DNA of 36,500 nucleotides from Lachnospiraceae bacterium (GTDB lineage Bacteria; Bacillota; Clostridia; Lachnospirales; Lachnospiraceae). Shown piece by piece: positions 22,828 to 31,064 of the stretch; position 1 is the first letter of the stretch; each line of letters begins with the position of its first letter. The stretch covers positions 1 to 36,500 of the forward strand of contig JAFXAZ010000073.1 in assembly GCA_017521985.1 (NCBI GenBank), written 5' to 3'. The notes under the pieces are model-generated. The model ran no database searches, was not told the origin of the DNA, and saw only the letters and a list, made by a program, of their open reading frames with translations. The translations under genes and the position numbers were made by a program.

Positions 22828-24675
22828 ATGAAGAAGAGAAAATACTTATATCGATTAATTGCAGTTATTATTTTAATTTTGGTAATTCCAGTAATACTTT
22901 TGTTTGAGTTTTTTGGAAGAAAATCTTTTGAAGAGATGGAAAAAGCAAATGAAGTTTACTACGATAAAATGTTAGATTCATACATATCATTATTTGATGA
23001 AAGTGTTCAGGAGTTGAATGTGTTTGCTGCATCTATCAGTGTAGAAAGTAAAGAACCTACTGGTATTTTTTGGAATGGAGTAGAAGAACTGGAAGGAGAT
23101 TATTTGAAGCTTTACGAAGTTGCTATGAAATTGGATGAAAAATACGATCGTAAAGGTGTCACAGAATGGGGAATTTATTTGTACGATATAGATAAGGTTT
23201 TTAAACGTTCTATATTAGGTACTAATACGTTATCTTCCATGCAGTTTATAAATGGGATAGAAAACAGATATGGTACAAATGACCAGTTTGTAGAATTTTT
23301 TTCAGTAGAAAATTATGATATGAAAGATATGTTGTTTTGCAGTACATATAATGAAATGAATATAGAGGGCTGCCTTTTTATGGGAGTTTGTATTCGAGTG
23401 GGTAGATATAATGATAAGGCGCTTGTTTATTTTAAAATATCACCAGAAGATATCGAAGATTCTTTGGTGATTATGAATGAACAGGCAATGGAGTTTTATC
23501 TAATGGACAAAGAATCGGGTGAGATTGTATTAGCTTGGGGCGATAATGTGGGATTAAATGTGCAAAACATAATTGACGAAAATCAAACCCGCCAAGTTGC
23601 AGGAATGGAGCAGAAGGTCCTTTATAAAAAAGATAGTGGATATACTCCGTATGCTATTGCTACTTATGTTTCCGGGGAGTCATTGCAAAGTATTATTATT
23701 GATTATGTTTATAGCATGAGAAAGTTATTAACTGCCGTGGTTTTAATTATGTTGTTGCTTTGTCTGAGTGCTATTTACATAGCGTACAGACCGGTATATG
23801 ATTTAACCTCAGAGTTAGGCTGTGGTGAAGGCAGTGAGTTTGAATCGATTCGTAATTTGTTATATGATGGACATACCAAAATTAAAGAGCAAGAAATGCT
23901 TATCATGGATTTGCTGATTAATCACCTTGTTTATGGGGTTCATGTTTCAGAAAAAAGAATAAAGCGTCTTGGTATTGATTCTTCTATGAAATATTATTAT
24001 GTATGTTTACTAGAGGGATATGTACTTACGAGTCATGAAGAAGAAAAGATTGTGCATGAAGTAGAACAAAAACTTCATATGCGTATGTTTATGACAGATT
24101 GGCAGGGAGAAAACAAAAGCATAATTATTTTATTTTCAAAAACAGAAAATATATCAGACAGTATTGTTTACTTGAGAGAGTGGCTTAAAAAAGAACGTAT
24201 AGATACAAATTATATGTATGTAGGAGAAGTGGTTGATAAACTGGATGATATTCAAAAGAGTTTACGTTCTTGTTTTGAACAAGCTAAGAAAAAGGCGTTA
24301 GCAGAGAAAAGACAGATAGCTAAAGATGAAACAGCTAACAATAGGGAGGAAGTACAAAAGCAGCTTAAGGAACAAATTATAGCCTATTTAGATATGAATT
24401 TTCAGGATGCAAATTTAAGCCAGGTGCAGGTTGCCGATGTGTTTCGAATTTCTAATTATACATTAAGCCGTTTATTTAAAAATCAGGTCGGGGTATGTTT
24501 TTCAGAGTATTTACTGTCGAAACGCATGGAGTATGCCAAAGAATTATTGCTTACCACTTCGTATTCTATCAGTGAGATTTCTTACATGGCAGGTTTTTCT
24601 GGGATTGATCATTTCTCTAAAAAGTTTAAAAGTTATGTGGGTGTTTCACCAACTTCCTTCCGTGATAAAGATTAA
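22828..24675 (+). CDS. Membrane-bound AraC family sensor-regulator
   Basis: A 615-residue one-component regulator. A short basic N-terminus is followed by a membrane helix at about 8-27 (LIAVIILILVIPVILLFEFF). An outer domain of about 270 residues follows, probably ligand sensing, then a second helix at about 300-321 (LTAVVLIMLLLCLSAIYIAY). A cytoplasmic linker region leads to the C-terminal AraC DNA-binding domain at about 515-612: LSQVQVADVFRISNYTLSRLF, ISEISYMAGFSGIDHFSKKF and VGVSPTSFRD. This layout is shared with Firmicute regulators such as YtdP/YesN-linked forms that sit beside Lpl-type sugar transporters. It likely senses an outside sugar or a loaded binding protein and activates the two duplicated promoter blocks flanking this region. 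AGAGG precedes the ATG. Confidence 0.88.
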   Translation: MKKRKYLYRLIAVIILILVIPVILLFEFFGRKSFEEMEKANEVYYDKMLDSYISLFDESVQELNVFAASISVESKEPTGIFWNGVEELEGDYLKLYEVAMKLDEKYDRKGVTEWGIYLYDIDKVFKRSILGTNTLSSMQFINGIENRYGTNDQFVEFFSVENYDMKDMLFCSTYNEMNIEGCLFMGVCIRVGRYNDKALVYFKISPEDIEDSLVIMNEQAMEFYLMDKESGEIVLAWGDNVGLNVQNIIDENQTRQVAGMEQKVLYKKDSGYTPYAIATYVSGESLQSIIIDYVYSMRKLLTAVVLIMLLLCLSAIYIAYRPVYDLTSELGCGEGSEFESIRNLLYDGHTKIKEQEMLIMDLLINHLVYGVHVSEKRIKRLGIDSSMKYYYVCLLEGYVLTSHEEEKIVHEVEQKLHMRMFMTDWQGENKSIIILFSKTENISDSIVYLREWLKKERIDTNYMYVGEVVDKLDDIQKSLRSCFEQAKKKALAEKRQIAKDETANNREEVQKQLKEQIIAYLDMNFQDANLSQVQVADVFRISNYTLSRLFKNQVGVCFSEYLLSKRMEYAKELLLTTSYSISEISYMAGFSGIDHFSKKFKSYVGVSPTSFRDKD

Positions 24676-24680
24676 GTGTG

Positions 24681-24715
24681 AACCGGTATCTGTAACAGGA
24701 TATCGGTTTATTTTT
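24681..24715 (+). terminator. Terminator of the AraC-type gene (copy 2 of the duplicated block)
   Basis: AACCGGTATC (24681-24690) pairs with GATATCGGTT (24699-24708), followed by TATTTTT. The loop TGTAACAG matches copy 1 exactly. Confidence 0.8.
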
Positions 24716-24717
24716 GC

Positions 24718-24799
24718 ATTAGTTTGTTTTTGCAACGAGGTGTTTTTGGTAGTTTTGCAAAAACAAACTAATGATAATTAGAAAATAGATGGTTATAAT
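24718..24799 (+). promoter_or_regulatory. Probable AraC-controlled promoter of the transporter operon
   Basis: The perfect 17-bp-arm inverted repeat (24718-24772) ends 21 bp before TATAAT (24794-24799) and so overlaps the -35 position, where no consensus hexamer is found. The arrangement fits activation by the membrane regulator encoded just upstream. Confidence 0.65.
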
Positions 24800-24862
24800 G
24801 AACATATCAGATGCAACCGATGAACTAAAAACTGTAAAAATGAATAAAGGATGAGACTGAGA

Positions 24863-25795
24863 ATGAAAAAGAAAGAAAAGACAATAAAAAATGGAGTTTG
24901 TTTAAAAGACCGCATCTGGAAGAGCAGGTATTATTATTTGATGCTTCTTCCGGCTGTTGCTTATGTATTGATTTTCTGCTATGCCCCGATGGGTGGTTTG
25001 CAGATTGCATTTAAGAATTATAAAGTTTCCTTAGGTATGTGGGGAAGCAAATGGATTGGATTTAGAAACTTTACTGATTTCTTTACCAGTTATTCTTTTC
25101 CGCAGTTGATGGAGAATACCTTTGTACTTTCATTCTACCAAATATTGATTGGCTTTCCGATACCGATTGTCATAGCGCTTATTTTAAATGAGTTAAAGGG
25201 TGGATTTAAGAAAACAACCCAGACTATTTTGTACGCACCTCACTTTATCTCTACCGTAGTATTGGTTGGTGTTATGACTACCATGTTTTCTCCGTCACAG
25301 GGTGTAATAAACACGCTTTTGGAAGCTATTGGAATGGAACGCATTTATTTTATGGGCGAACCACAGTATTTCCGTCATCTGTATGTTTGGAGTGGTGTGT
25401 GGCAAGGTATGGGATGGAGTGCCATTGTGTATTTGGCAGCACTGGCAGGTGTAGACCCGGCACTTCATGAAGCAGCGGATATTGACGGAGCAACACGTAT
25501 GCAGAAGATTTTACATATTAATCTGCCATCCATTATGCCAACCATTATCATTATGTTGATTTTAAGAATGGGACAGATTGCTTCCATTGGTTATGAAAAA
25601 GTATATCTGATGCAGAATGACTTAAATGTATCTACCGCCGAGGTTATTTCTACCTACGTATATAAAAGGGGTATTATCAACATGAATTATAGTTTTTCCA
25701 CGGCGATGGGTCTGTTCAATAATGTTATTAATGTAACGATGCTATTGGTTGCAAATAAAGTTTCCAAAAAAGTCAGTGGATCAGGTCTATTTTAA
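24863..25795 (+). CDS. Sugar ABC transporter permease, LplB/YtePlike
   Basis: A 310-residue inner-membrane permease of the carbohydrate (CUT1) type, LplB/YteP branch. It has about six helices, from YYYLMLLPAVAYVLIFCYAP near the N-terminus to the C-terminal NNVINVTMLLVANKVSKK. The EAA loop that contacts the ATPase is visible as HEAADIDGATRMQKILHINLP around residue 208. It pairs with the LplC-type permease that follows after 24 bp. The start at ATG 24863 is chosen with AAAGG 12 bases before it; ATG 24851 in the same frame touches that site. Lpl-type systems usually import oligosaccharides such as pectin or uronide fragments. Confidence 0.92.
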   Translation: MKKKEKTIKNGVCLKDRIWKSRYYYLMLLPAVAYVLIFCYAPMGGLQIAFKNYKVSLGMWGSKWIGFRNFTDFFTSYSFPQLMENTFVLSFYQILIGFPIPIVIALILNELKGGFKKTTQTILYAPHFISTVVLVGVMTTMFSPSQGVINTLLEAIGMERIYFMGEPQYFRHLYVWSGVWQGMGWSAIVYLAALAGVDPALHEAADIDGATRMQKILHINLPSIMPTIIIMLILRMGQIASIGYEKVYLMQNDLNVSTAEVISTYVYKRGIINMNYSFSTAMGLFNNVINVTMLLVANKVSKKVSGSGLF

Positions 25796-25819
25796 TCAGA
25801 AGTGGAGGGCTATGTTAAG

Positions 25820-26704
25820 ATGAAAATGAAGAAAAGAAAGAAAATTACACTTTTTGATATTGTTGTACATATAATTGCTGCATTGTTACTTTTGATTGTG
25901 TTGTATCCATTAATCATAGTGTTGTCCAGCTCTGTCAGCGAACCTGCTTTGGTAGCTACCGGTAAGGTTGTGCTTTTACCAAAAGGAATTAATTTAGAGG
26001 GGTATAAAGCGGTATTTAAAAATCCCGATATTATGATTGGTTATGCAAATACCATTTTTTATACCGTGGTTGGTACTATCATTAATTTAATTGTTACAGT
26101 TCCTGCGGGATATGCTTTGACTAAAAATAAGATTCCGGGACGTAATATGTTTATGACATTGTTTATGATTACTATGTATTTTTCCGGTGGTTTGATTCCA
26201 ACATTCCTTTTGGTAAAATCGCTTGGATTATACAATACACGTTGGATTTTACTGTTTTTGGGAGCTTTCAGTACCTATAACTGTATTATTTGTCGTTCTT
26301 TCTTTGCGGCAATGCCAGTGGAGCTGGAAGAGGCGGCAGAAATTGATGGTTGTAATCCATTAAGAACCTTTATTCAGATAATACTTCCATTATCTAAGGC
26401 ATTGCTTGGTGTTATGGTTTTATACTTTGGTGTTGCACATTGGAACTCCTATTTTAGTGCTATGATTTACATTAAAGAAGATCATATGCAACCATTACAG
26501 GTATTTTTAAGAAGAATTTTGATTTTAGCACAAACAGCGATGAATATAGAAGAAGGGGGAGAATATGCACAGGCAATGGCAGATAGGGAAGCACTGATTC
26601 GATATGCGGTTATTGTGGTTTCTTCTGCACCATTGTTGATTATTTACCCATTCCTACAGAAGTATTTCGATAAGGGTGTTTTAATCGGAAGTGTTAAGGG
26701 TTAA
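25820..26704 (+). CDS. Sugar ABC transporter permease, LplC/YtcP-like
   Basis: A 294-residue partner permease of the CUT1 family, LplC/YtcP branch. A basic N-terminus (KMKKRKKITLFDIVVHIIAA) is followed by about six helices. The EAA loop is EEAAEIDGCNPLRTFIQIILP near residue 185, and the C-terminus YPFLQKYFDKGVLIGSVKG is highly characteristic of the branch. ATG 25820 follows GGAGGG (25803-25808) by 11 bases; the in-frame GTG at 25802 overlaps that site and is unlikely. It lies between the first permease and the binding protein. No ATPase gene is present, so a shared MsmX-type ATPase elsewhere must energise the system. Confidence 0.93.
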   Translation: MKMKKRKKITLFDIVVHIIAALLLLIVLYPLIIVLSSSVSEPALVATGKVVLLPKGINLEGYKAVFKNPDIMIGYANTIFYTVVGTIINLIVTVPAGYALTKNKIPGRNMFMTLFMITMYFSGGLIPTFLLVKSLGLYNTRWILLFLGAFSTYNCIICRSFFAAMPVELEEAAEIDGCNPLRTFIQIILPLSKALLGVMVLYFGVAHWNSYFSAMIYIKEDHMQPLQVFLRRILILAQTAMNIEEGGEYAQAMADREALIRYAVIVVSSAPLLIIYPFLQKYFDKGVLIGSVKG

Positions 26705-26718
26705 GTATTTCGTTATAG

Positions 26719-26744
26719 GTTAAGCCTGTCAGAGGACAGTTAAC
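26719..26744 (+). other. Intercistronic hairpin before the binding-protein gene
   Basis: GTTAA-GC-CTGTC (26719-26730) pairs with GACAGTTAAC (26735-26744) with a two-base bulge. No T run follows, so it is probably an RNA-stability or processing element allowing higher expression of the binding protein. Confidence 0.5.
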
Positions 26745-26787
26745 ATAAAAAATAAAAGACCGTGAAGACGGCAGAAAGGAAGGTTTT

Positions 26788-28449
26788 ATGAAAAAGAAAC
26801 TTTTATCAATGATACTGGCATCTGCAATGGTTATGTCAGTATGTGCATGTGGCAATGATGCTACACCTTCAAATGGAACAAGCGAAACACAGGTTGTTCA
26901 GAACACAACAGAAAGCAAAGAAACTGTTGCTTCTTCTGAACCGGAAGAATATGTTCCATCTTATCCAATCGTAGATAGTCCAATTACTATTAAAGGTCTT
27001 GTAGTTGGTAAATCTACAGACTTTATGGAAGACCGAATTGTTTGGCAGAAAGTTGCAGAAGTAACTGGAATTACTATCGAGTGGGAAAATATTGACAATG
27101 AAGCATTAGGTACTTATCTTGCTGGTGGTGACTGGCCGGATTTATTCCATCACAATTTTGATGCTGCTACAGTAAATGATTATGGTATTACCGGTGGCAG
27201 ATTTGTAAACTATTTGGATTATCTTGATGTTATGCCAAATTTAGCACAAACTTATAAAGATTATCCAATGACATTGGCTGCTTCCACTCAGTTAAATGGT
27301 GAAGTTTACAACCTCTTTAAGGTAAATGGTGAATTAGCAACAGCAGTTATGGCTAGACCTCATGTAAGGTTGGATGTACTGGAAGATGCGGGCATTAAAG
27401 AACTCCCAAAAACAGTAGATGAATTATACAATCAGTTAGTTACCTTAAAAGCTCATTACGGTACACCAAGCTTCCTTCTTGGTACAGAATATGAATCTGA
27501 CTGGGCTCCAATGCTTTTTGCTGCATTTGGTACTTTGACACAGATGGATTTTGCTGATGATGGAACTGGAAAAGTTGTTTTCGCCCGTACTTCTGATCAG
27601 ATGAAATATTATTATGAGTTCTTAAATAAGTTGTATGAAGAAGAGTTAATGAATCGTGAATGGTTAACTTTAGATAGTACTGCAAAGAATCAGCTTGCAC
27701 AATCTGGTACATATGCATATATTAACAGAGGCGCAGCTCAGAATTTAGGAAAAGATCATCTGAAAGATGGCAATTGGGATTATATTGGTACTTGTGCTCC
27801 TTTAACCAGTGAATACGACAATACACAGGAAATTTTAGGTTATGTGGATTATGCTCCTGATGCTGGTATGTATATCAATGCGGAGAGTGAATATGTAGAA
27901 GAAATTTGTAAAATGCTTGACATAGCATTTGCGACAGAAGAAGTAGTAGAAGGCACCGGCTTATGTGGTCAGTCCTTCATGTATGGAATGGAAGGTGTTG
28001 ACTGGTCATTCAATGCCGATGGCACATATAACCAGATGTTCCCTGAAACCTATAAATCATTCTCTGAATATCAGCGTGGTGCTCTGATTTGGGATAATTT
28101 TGGTCGTGCAGATTTATTTGGCAGTGCTGTAACATCCACTCCTGGTAATGCACAGGCAAGAGCAAAAGGATTTGTTGCTAATGTTCTTCCATATCAGTCT
28201 GATACGGTTATTAAGAAGTCTCTTCTTAAGTTTACTGAAGATGAACAGTATGTACTTGATAATAAGATGGGTGAAATTGAAACCTACTATAAGCAGATGG
28301 AAGCTGAATTTATTACAGGTGCATCTGATGTCGAAGCAAAATGGGATGAGTATGTAGCGACTATCGAAAAGATGGGAATTACAGATGTTTTAGCAGTATA
28401 TCAGGATGCTTATGACAGATGGAATACTGCTATGGATGCTATTAAATAA
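26788..28449 (+). CDS. Extracellular sugar-binding lipoprotein, LplA/YtcQ-like
   Basis: A 553-residue solute-binding lipoprotein that delivers the sugar to the two permeases. The signal peptide KKKLLSMILASAMVMSVCAC ends in a lipobox with the lipidated Cys21, followed by a Ser/Thr/Glu-rich spacer to about residue 55. The mature domain has family features such as GITIEWENID, LAGGDWPDLF near 112 and a long aromatic-rich second lobe. Its length of about 500 mature residues is typical of LplA-type proteins, longer than ordinary maltose-type binding proteins. AGGAAGG precedes the ATG. A large hairpin follows the stop, which may limit transcription into the hydrolase gene. Confidence 0.92.
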   Translation: MKKKLLSMILASAMVMSVCACGNDATPSNGTSETQVVQNTTESKETVASSEPEEYVPSYPIVDSPITIKGLVVGKSTDFMEDRIVWQKVAEVTGITIEWENIDNEALGTYLAGGDWPDLFHHNFDAATVNDYGITGGRFVNYLDYLDVMPNLAQTYKDYPMTLAASTQLNGEVYNLFKVNGELATAVMARPHVRLDVLEDAGIKELPKTVDELYNQLVTLKAHYGTPSFLLGTEYESDWAPMLFAAFGTLTQMDFADDGTGKVVFARTSDQMKYYYEFLNKLYEEELMNREWLTLDSTAKNQLAQSGTYAYINRGAAQNLGKDHLKDGNWDYIGTCAPLTSEYDNTQEILGYVDYAPDAGMYINAESEYVEEICKMLDIAFATEEVVEGTGLCGQSFMYGMEGVDWSFNADGTYNQMFPETYKSFSEYQRGALIWDNFGRADLFGSAVTSTPGNAQARAKGFVANVLPYQSDTVIKKSLLKFTEDEQYVLDNKMGEIETYYKQMEAEFITGASDVEAKWDEYVATIEKMGITDVLAVYQDAYDRWNTAMDAIK

Positions 28450-28479
28450 TTAAACTCATTTTTGAATTTTGAAGTGATT

Positions 28480-28546
28480 GCAAGAAACTGCAGGTTACTG
28501 CTGTTAGGGTCAGTAGACTCGCAAGAACCTGCAGTTCTTGCTTTTT
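28480..28546 (+). terminator. Large hairpin terminator between binding protein and GH88 genes
   Basis: GCAAGAAACTGCAGGTT (28480-28496) pairs with AACCTGCAGTTCTTGC (28526-28541) with a one-base bulge, followed by TTTTT. A small inner stem TACTG/CAGTA (28496-28500 and 28511-28515) lies in the loop. No separate promoter is seen before GH88, so it may act as a partial terminator. Confidence 0.8.
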
Positions 28547-28584
28547 ATCTCCCAAAATCAACTTACATAATGGAGTAATTAGAA

Positions 28585-29721
28585 ATGTTTATATTAAGTG
28601 CGGAAGAAGTAAAGTGGGCAGAGGAAATATGGCAGAAGTTGGATGGGAAGCTGCAGGTGGTTACGAAACGTTCTTGTGATAAATTTCCATTTTGGTCAGA
28701 AAATGGTCTGCATGATGATATGAAGGATGAAAATATCAATTGTTGGACCAATGGTTTTTGGTCGGGGATTAACTGGTTGATGTATGTGGGTACCGGGAAG
28801 GAAGCGTATAAAAAAACAGCTTTAGAGGGGGAAAAGCTGTTGGACAAAGCTTTGAGTAGACCAGAGATGATCAGTCATGATGTAGGATTTATTTGGATGT
28901 TGGCTGCCAGACCAGACTGGAGGCTTACAGGCAATCATCAGTCATGGCAACGACTAAAGGTGGCTGCTAGTTATTTGATGGGGCGTTTTAATCCAGAAGG
29001 CGGTTATGTACGTGCATGGGACTGGGGTAAGGACAACATGGAAAAGGTTGGTTGGACCATTATAGATACCATGATGAATCTGCCACTTCTGTATTGGGCA
29101 AGTGAGGATTGTGGCGACCCTAGATATAAATTTGTAGCTATGAAGCATACGGACATGGTTATGAGAGACCATATCAGACCGGATGGCAGCGTATATCACA
29201 TCGTGGTGCACGACCCGTTTACTGGAGAAGCGGTAGAAAAGCGTGGTCTTCAAGGCTACGCAGCAGAATCTTCCTGGTCCAGAGGTCAGTCATGGGCAAT
29301 CTATGGATTTACACTGGGATATTTGCATACAGGTGAGCAGGAATATTTGGCTACAGCCAAGAAAGTTGCTCACTATTTCATTGCAGCTGTATGCGAAGAT
29401 TGGCTTCCAAAAAGTGATTTTAGGTCACCTAAGGAACCCGTTTACTTTGATTCAAGTGCAGGACTTTGTGCGGCATGTGGTATGTTGGAGCTTGCCAAGA
29501 TTGTGCCTGAATATGAAAAGCGTTTGTATGTTCATGCTGCTATGAAGCTTCTGATGAATATAGAAAAGAATTTCGCAGATTGGTCCACAGATACGGACTT
29601 TATTATTGGGAATTCCTCCGGATGGTACTCCAAAGAACAGAATGTAAATATCATTTATGCGGATTACTTCTTTACAGAAGCTGTATATAAATTAAAGAAT
29701 TTTGAACCATTGTTTTGGTAA
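28585..29721 (+). CDS. Glycoside hydrolase family 88 unsaturated glucuronyl hydrolase
   Basis: A 378-residue cytoplasmic (alpha/alpha)6-barrel enzyme. GH88 enzymes hydrate the double bond of 4,5-unsaturated uronic acid at the end of oligosaccharides made by polysaccharide lyases, releasing the uronate. The hallmark WTNGFWSGINWLMY is at about 54-67. The catalytic aspartates are expected at Asp99 (SHDVGFIW) and Asp161 (TIIDTMMNLPLLYW). RGQSWAIYGF and DSSAGLCAACGM complete the substrate site. There is no signal peptide, which fits hydrolysis after import by the adjacent transporter. Substrate (glycosaminoglycan, xanthan, gellan or other) cannot be told. No polysaccharide lyase is encoded in the window. 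Confidence 0.92.
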   Translation: MFILSAEEVKWAEEIWQKLDGKLQVVTKRSCDKFPFWSENGLHDDMKDENINCWTNGFWSGINWLMYVGTGKEAYKKTALEGEKLLDKALSRPEMISHDVGFIWMLAARPDWRLTGNHQSWQRLKVAASYLMGRFNPEGGYVRAWDWGKDNMEKVGWTIIDTMMNLPLLYWASEDCGDPRYKFVAMKHTDMVMRDHIRPDGSVYHIVVHDPFTGEAVEKRGLQGYAAESSWSRGQSWAIYGFTLGYLHTGEQEYLATAKKVAHYFIAAVCEDWLPKSDFRSPKEPVYFDSSAGLCAACGMLELAKIVPEYEKRLYVHAAMKLLMNIEKNFADWSTDTDFIIGNSSGWYSKEQNVNIIYADYFFTEAVYKLKNFEPLFW

Positions 29722-29889
29722 AGAAAAGTTAAACTTTATAGATTTTAGAATATTTATTATGCGTTATAACTTAAAAGTAGAGTGTATTTGTTTTTAATTA
29801 TTGTTACTGAAAGGAAGTGTTGAACAGGAAACTATAGAAAATTGTAAAGTATGTTTGTATTAATTTAATTTCGAAAGGAAGTATTTAAA

Positions 29890-31053
29890 ATGTCAAAAGA
29901 TATGTTAGATTTCAATATTGAGCAGCAAGAAGCGGAAATAGACGTAAGTAGGAAAATTAAAGTGGGTATTATTGGTACTGGGTGGATTGCAGAAGCTCAT
30001 ATTATGCAGTATTTAGAGATGCCAGATGTAGAAATAGTGGCAGGAGCTGATATTGTTCCTGGAAAAGCAGAAGCTTTTTTAAAAAAATTTGGTGTTGACT
30101 CAGCTCGTTCTTATCAAAGTCATATTGATATGCTTGATAATGAAACAGAATTGGATGCTGTAAGTATTTGTACATATAATAAAACACACGCAGAATGTGC
30201 AATATATGCTTTGGAGAAAGGCGTTCATGTGTTATTGGAAAAACCAATGTGTGTAACTACAGAAGAAGCCATTGCTATTATGAAAGCAGAAAAGAAGAGT
30301 GGTAAAATCCTTTCAATTGGTTTTCAACCGAGACTTGATCCAAATATGATAAAAGTAAAAGAAATTGTTCAGAGTGGAATTTTGGGGGATATATATTACA
30401 TTCAAACTGGCGGTGGTCGTAGAAGAGGTATTCCTACACCTTTTGGTACTTCATTCATACATAAGGACACAGGCGTTATAGGTGCGATGGGAGATATTGG
30501 ATGTTATTCGTTAGATATGGTACTTAATGCGATTGGTTATCCAAAGCCTCTTACTGTTACAGGTTACACATCAAATTTCTTTGGTACAAATCCGGAATAT
30601 TTTAAAGTTGAGGGAAAACCTGAAAAGTATGCAGAAGATTTTGGAGTAGAGGATTTTGCTGCTGCTTTTGTAAGATTAGAGGGTGATATTGTTTTAGATT
30701 TTAGAATTGCATGGGCTATGCACCTAGATACTACCGGAGATACTATCATTATGGGTAAAAAAGGTTCATTGCGAATTCCATCTACAGAGTGTTGGAATGG
30801 TTCTATTGGTGGACCTATGATTATTTATAGTGAAGTTGCAGGCTCTATGGTAGAAACAAAAATACCGGTAATTGAAGATACCAGCAAAGGAAATTTCTAT
30901 AAAAAGGTACGTGCATTCCTTAATGCTGTTAAGAACGGAGAAGAAGCACCAGTTCCAACAACGCAGATTTTATATAATCAAATTATCATTGATTCAATAT
31001 TTAAGTCTGCAGCAAAAAAAGAGGAAGTTAAAATTGAAATTCCTGAAATATAG
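29890..31053 (+). CDS. Gfo/Idh/MocA family oxidoreductase (first)
   Basis: A 387-residue NAD(P)-dependent sugar or cyclitol dehydrogenase. After about 19 extra residues, the Rossmann motif VGIIGTGWIAEAHI starts the nucleotide domain. The family lysine is in VLLEKPMCVTTEEA (about 117-130). The C-terminal substrate domain includes the conserved GAMGDIGCYSLDMVL, where relatives carry the catalytic Asp/His pair. The usual His is not obvious here (Cys-Tyr-Ser follow). These enzymes often oxidise a ring hydroxyl to a keto sugar. It starts a second, more A+T-rich group of genes after a 168-bp gap and is followed by a TIM-barrel isomerase after 11 bp. Confidence 0.92.
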   Translation: MSKDMLDFNIEQQEAEIDVSRKIKVGIIGTGWIAEAHIMQYLEMPDVEIVAGADIVPGKAEAFLKKFGVDSARSYQSHIDMLDNETELDAVSICTYNKTHAECAIYALEKGVHVLLEKPMCVTTEEAIAIMKAEKKSGKILSIGFQPRLDPNMIKVKEIVQSGILGDIYYIQTGGGRRRGIPTPFGTSFIHKDTGVIGAMGDIGCYSLDMVLNAIGYPKPLTVTGYTSNFFGTNPEYFKVEGKPEKYAEDFGVEDFAAAFVRLEGDIVLDFRIAWAMHLDTTGDTIIMGKKGSLRIPSTECWNGSIGGPMIIYSEVAGSMVETKIPVIEDTSKGNFYKKVRAFLNAVKNGEEAPVPTTQILYNQIIIDSIFKSAAKKEEVKIEIPEI

Positions 31054-31064
31054 GAGGTATAAAG

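Larger units (their letters stand above)
24681..24815 (+). repeat. Duplicated terminator/operator/promoter block, copy 2
   Basis: Counterpart of 21341-21478. Here the inverted repeat is perfect over 17 bp: ATTAGTTTGTTTTTGCA (24718-24734) against TGCAAAAACAAACTAAT (24756-24772). GGTAGTTTTGCAAAAA, CTAATGATAAT, TATAAT and ACATATC are shared with copy 1 at the same spacing. Confidence 0.85.

Noticed and set aside
24840-24854. Four-codon ORF (MNKG) touching the upstream ATG of the first permease
   Set aside because: No ribosome site precedes it and such short frames arise easily in A-rich sequence.
29722-29889. Promoter before the first Gfo/Idh/MocA gene
   Set aside because: A TTGTAA-17-TTAATT arrangement and a small AAAGTT/AACTTT palindrome exist, but the region is so A+T rich that weak matches are expected. 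No firm call is made.
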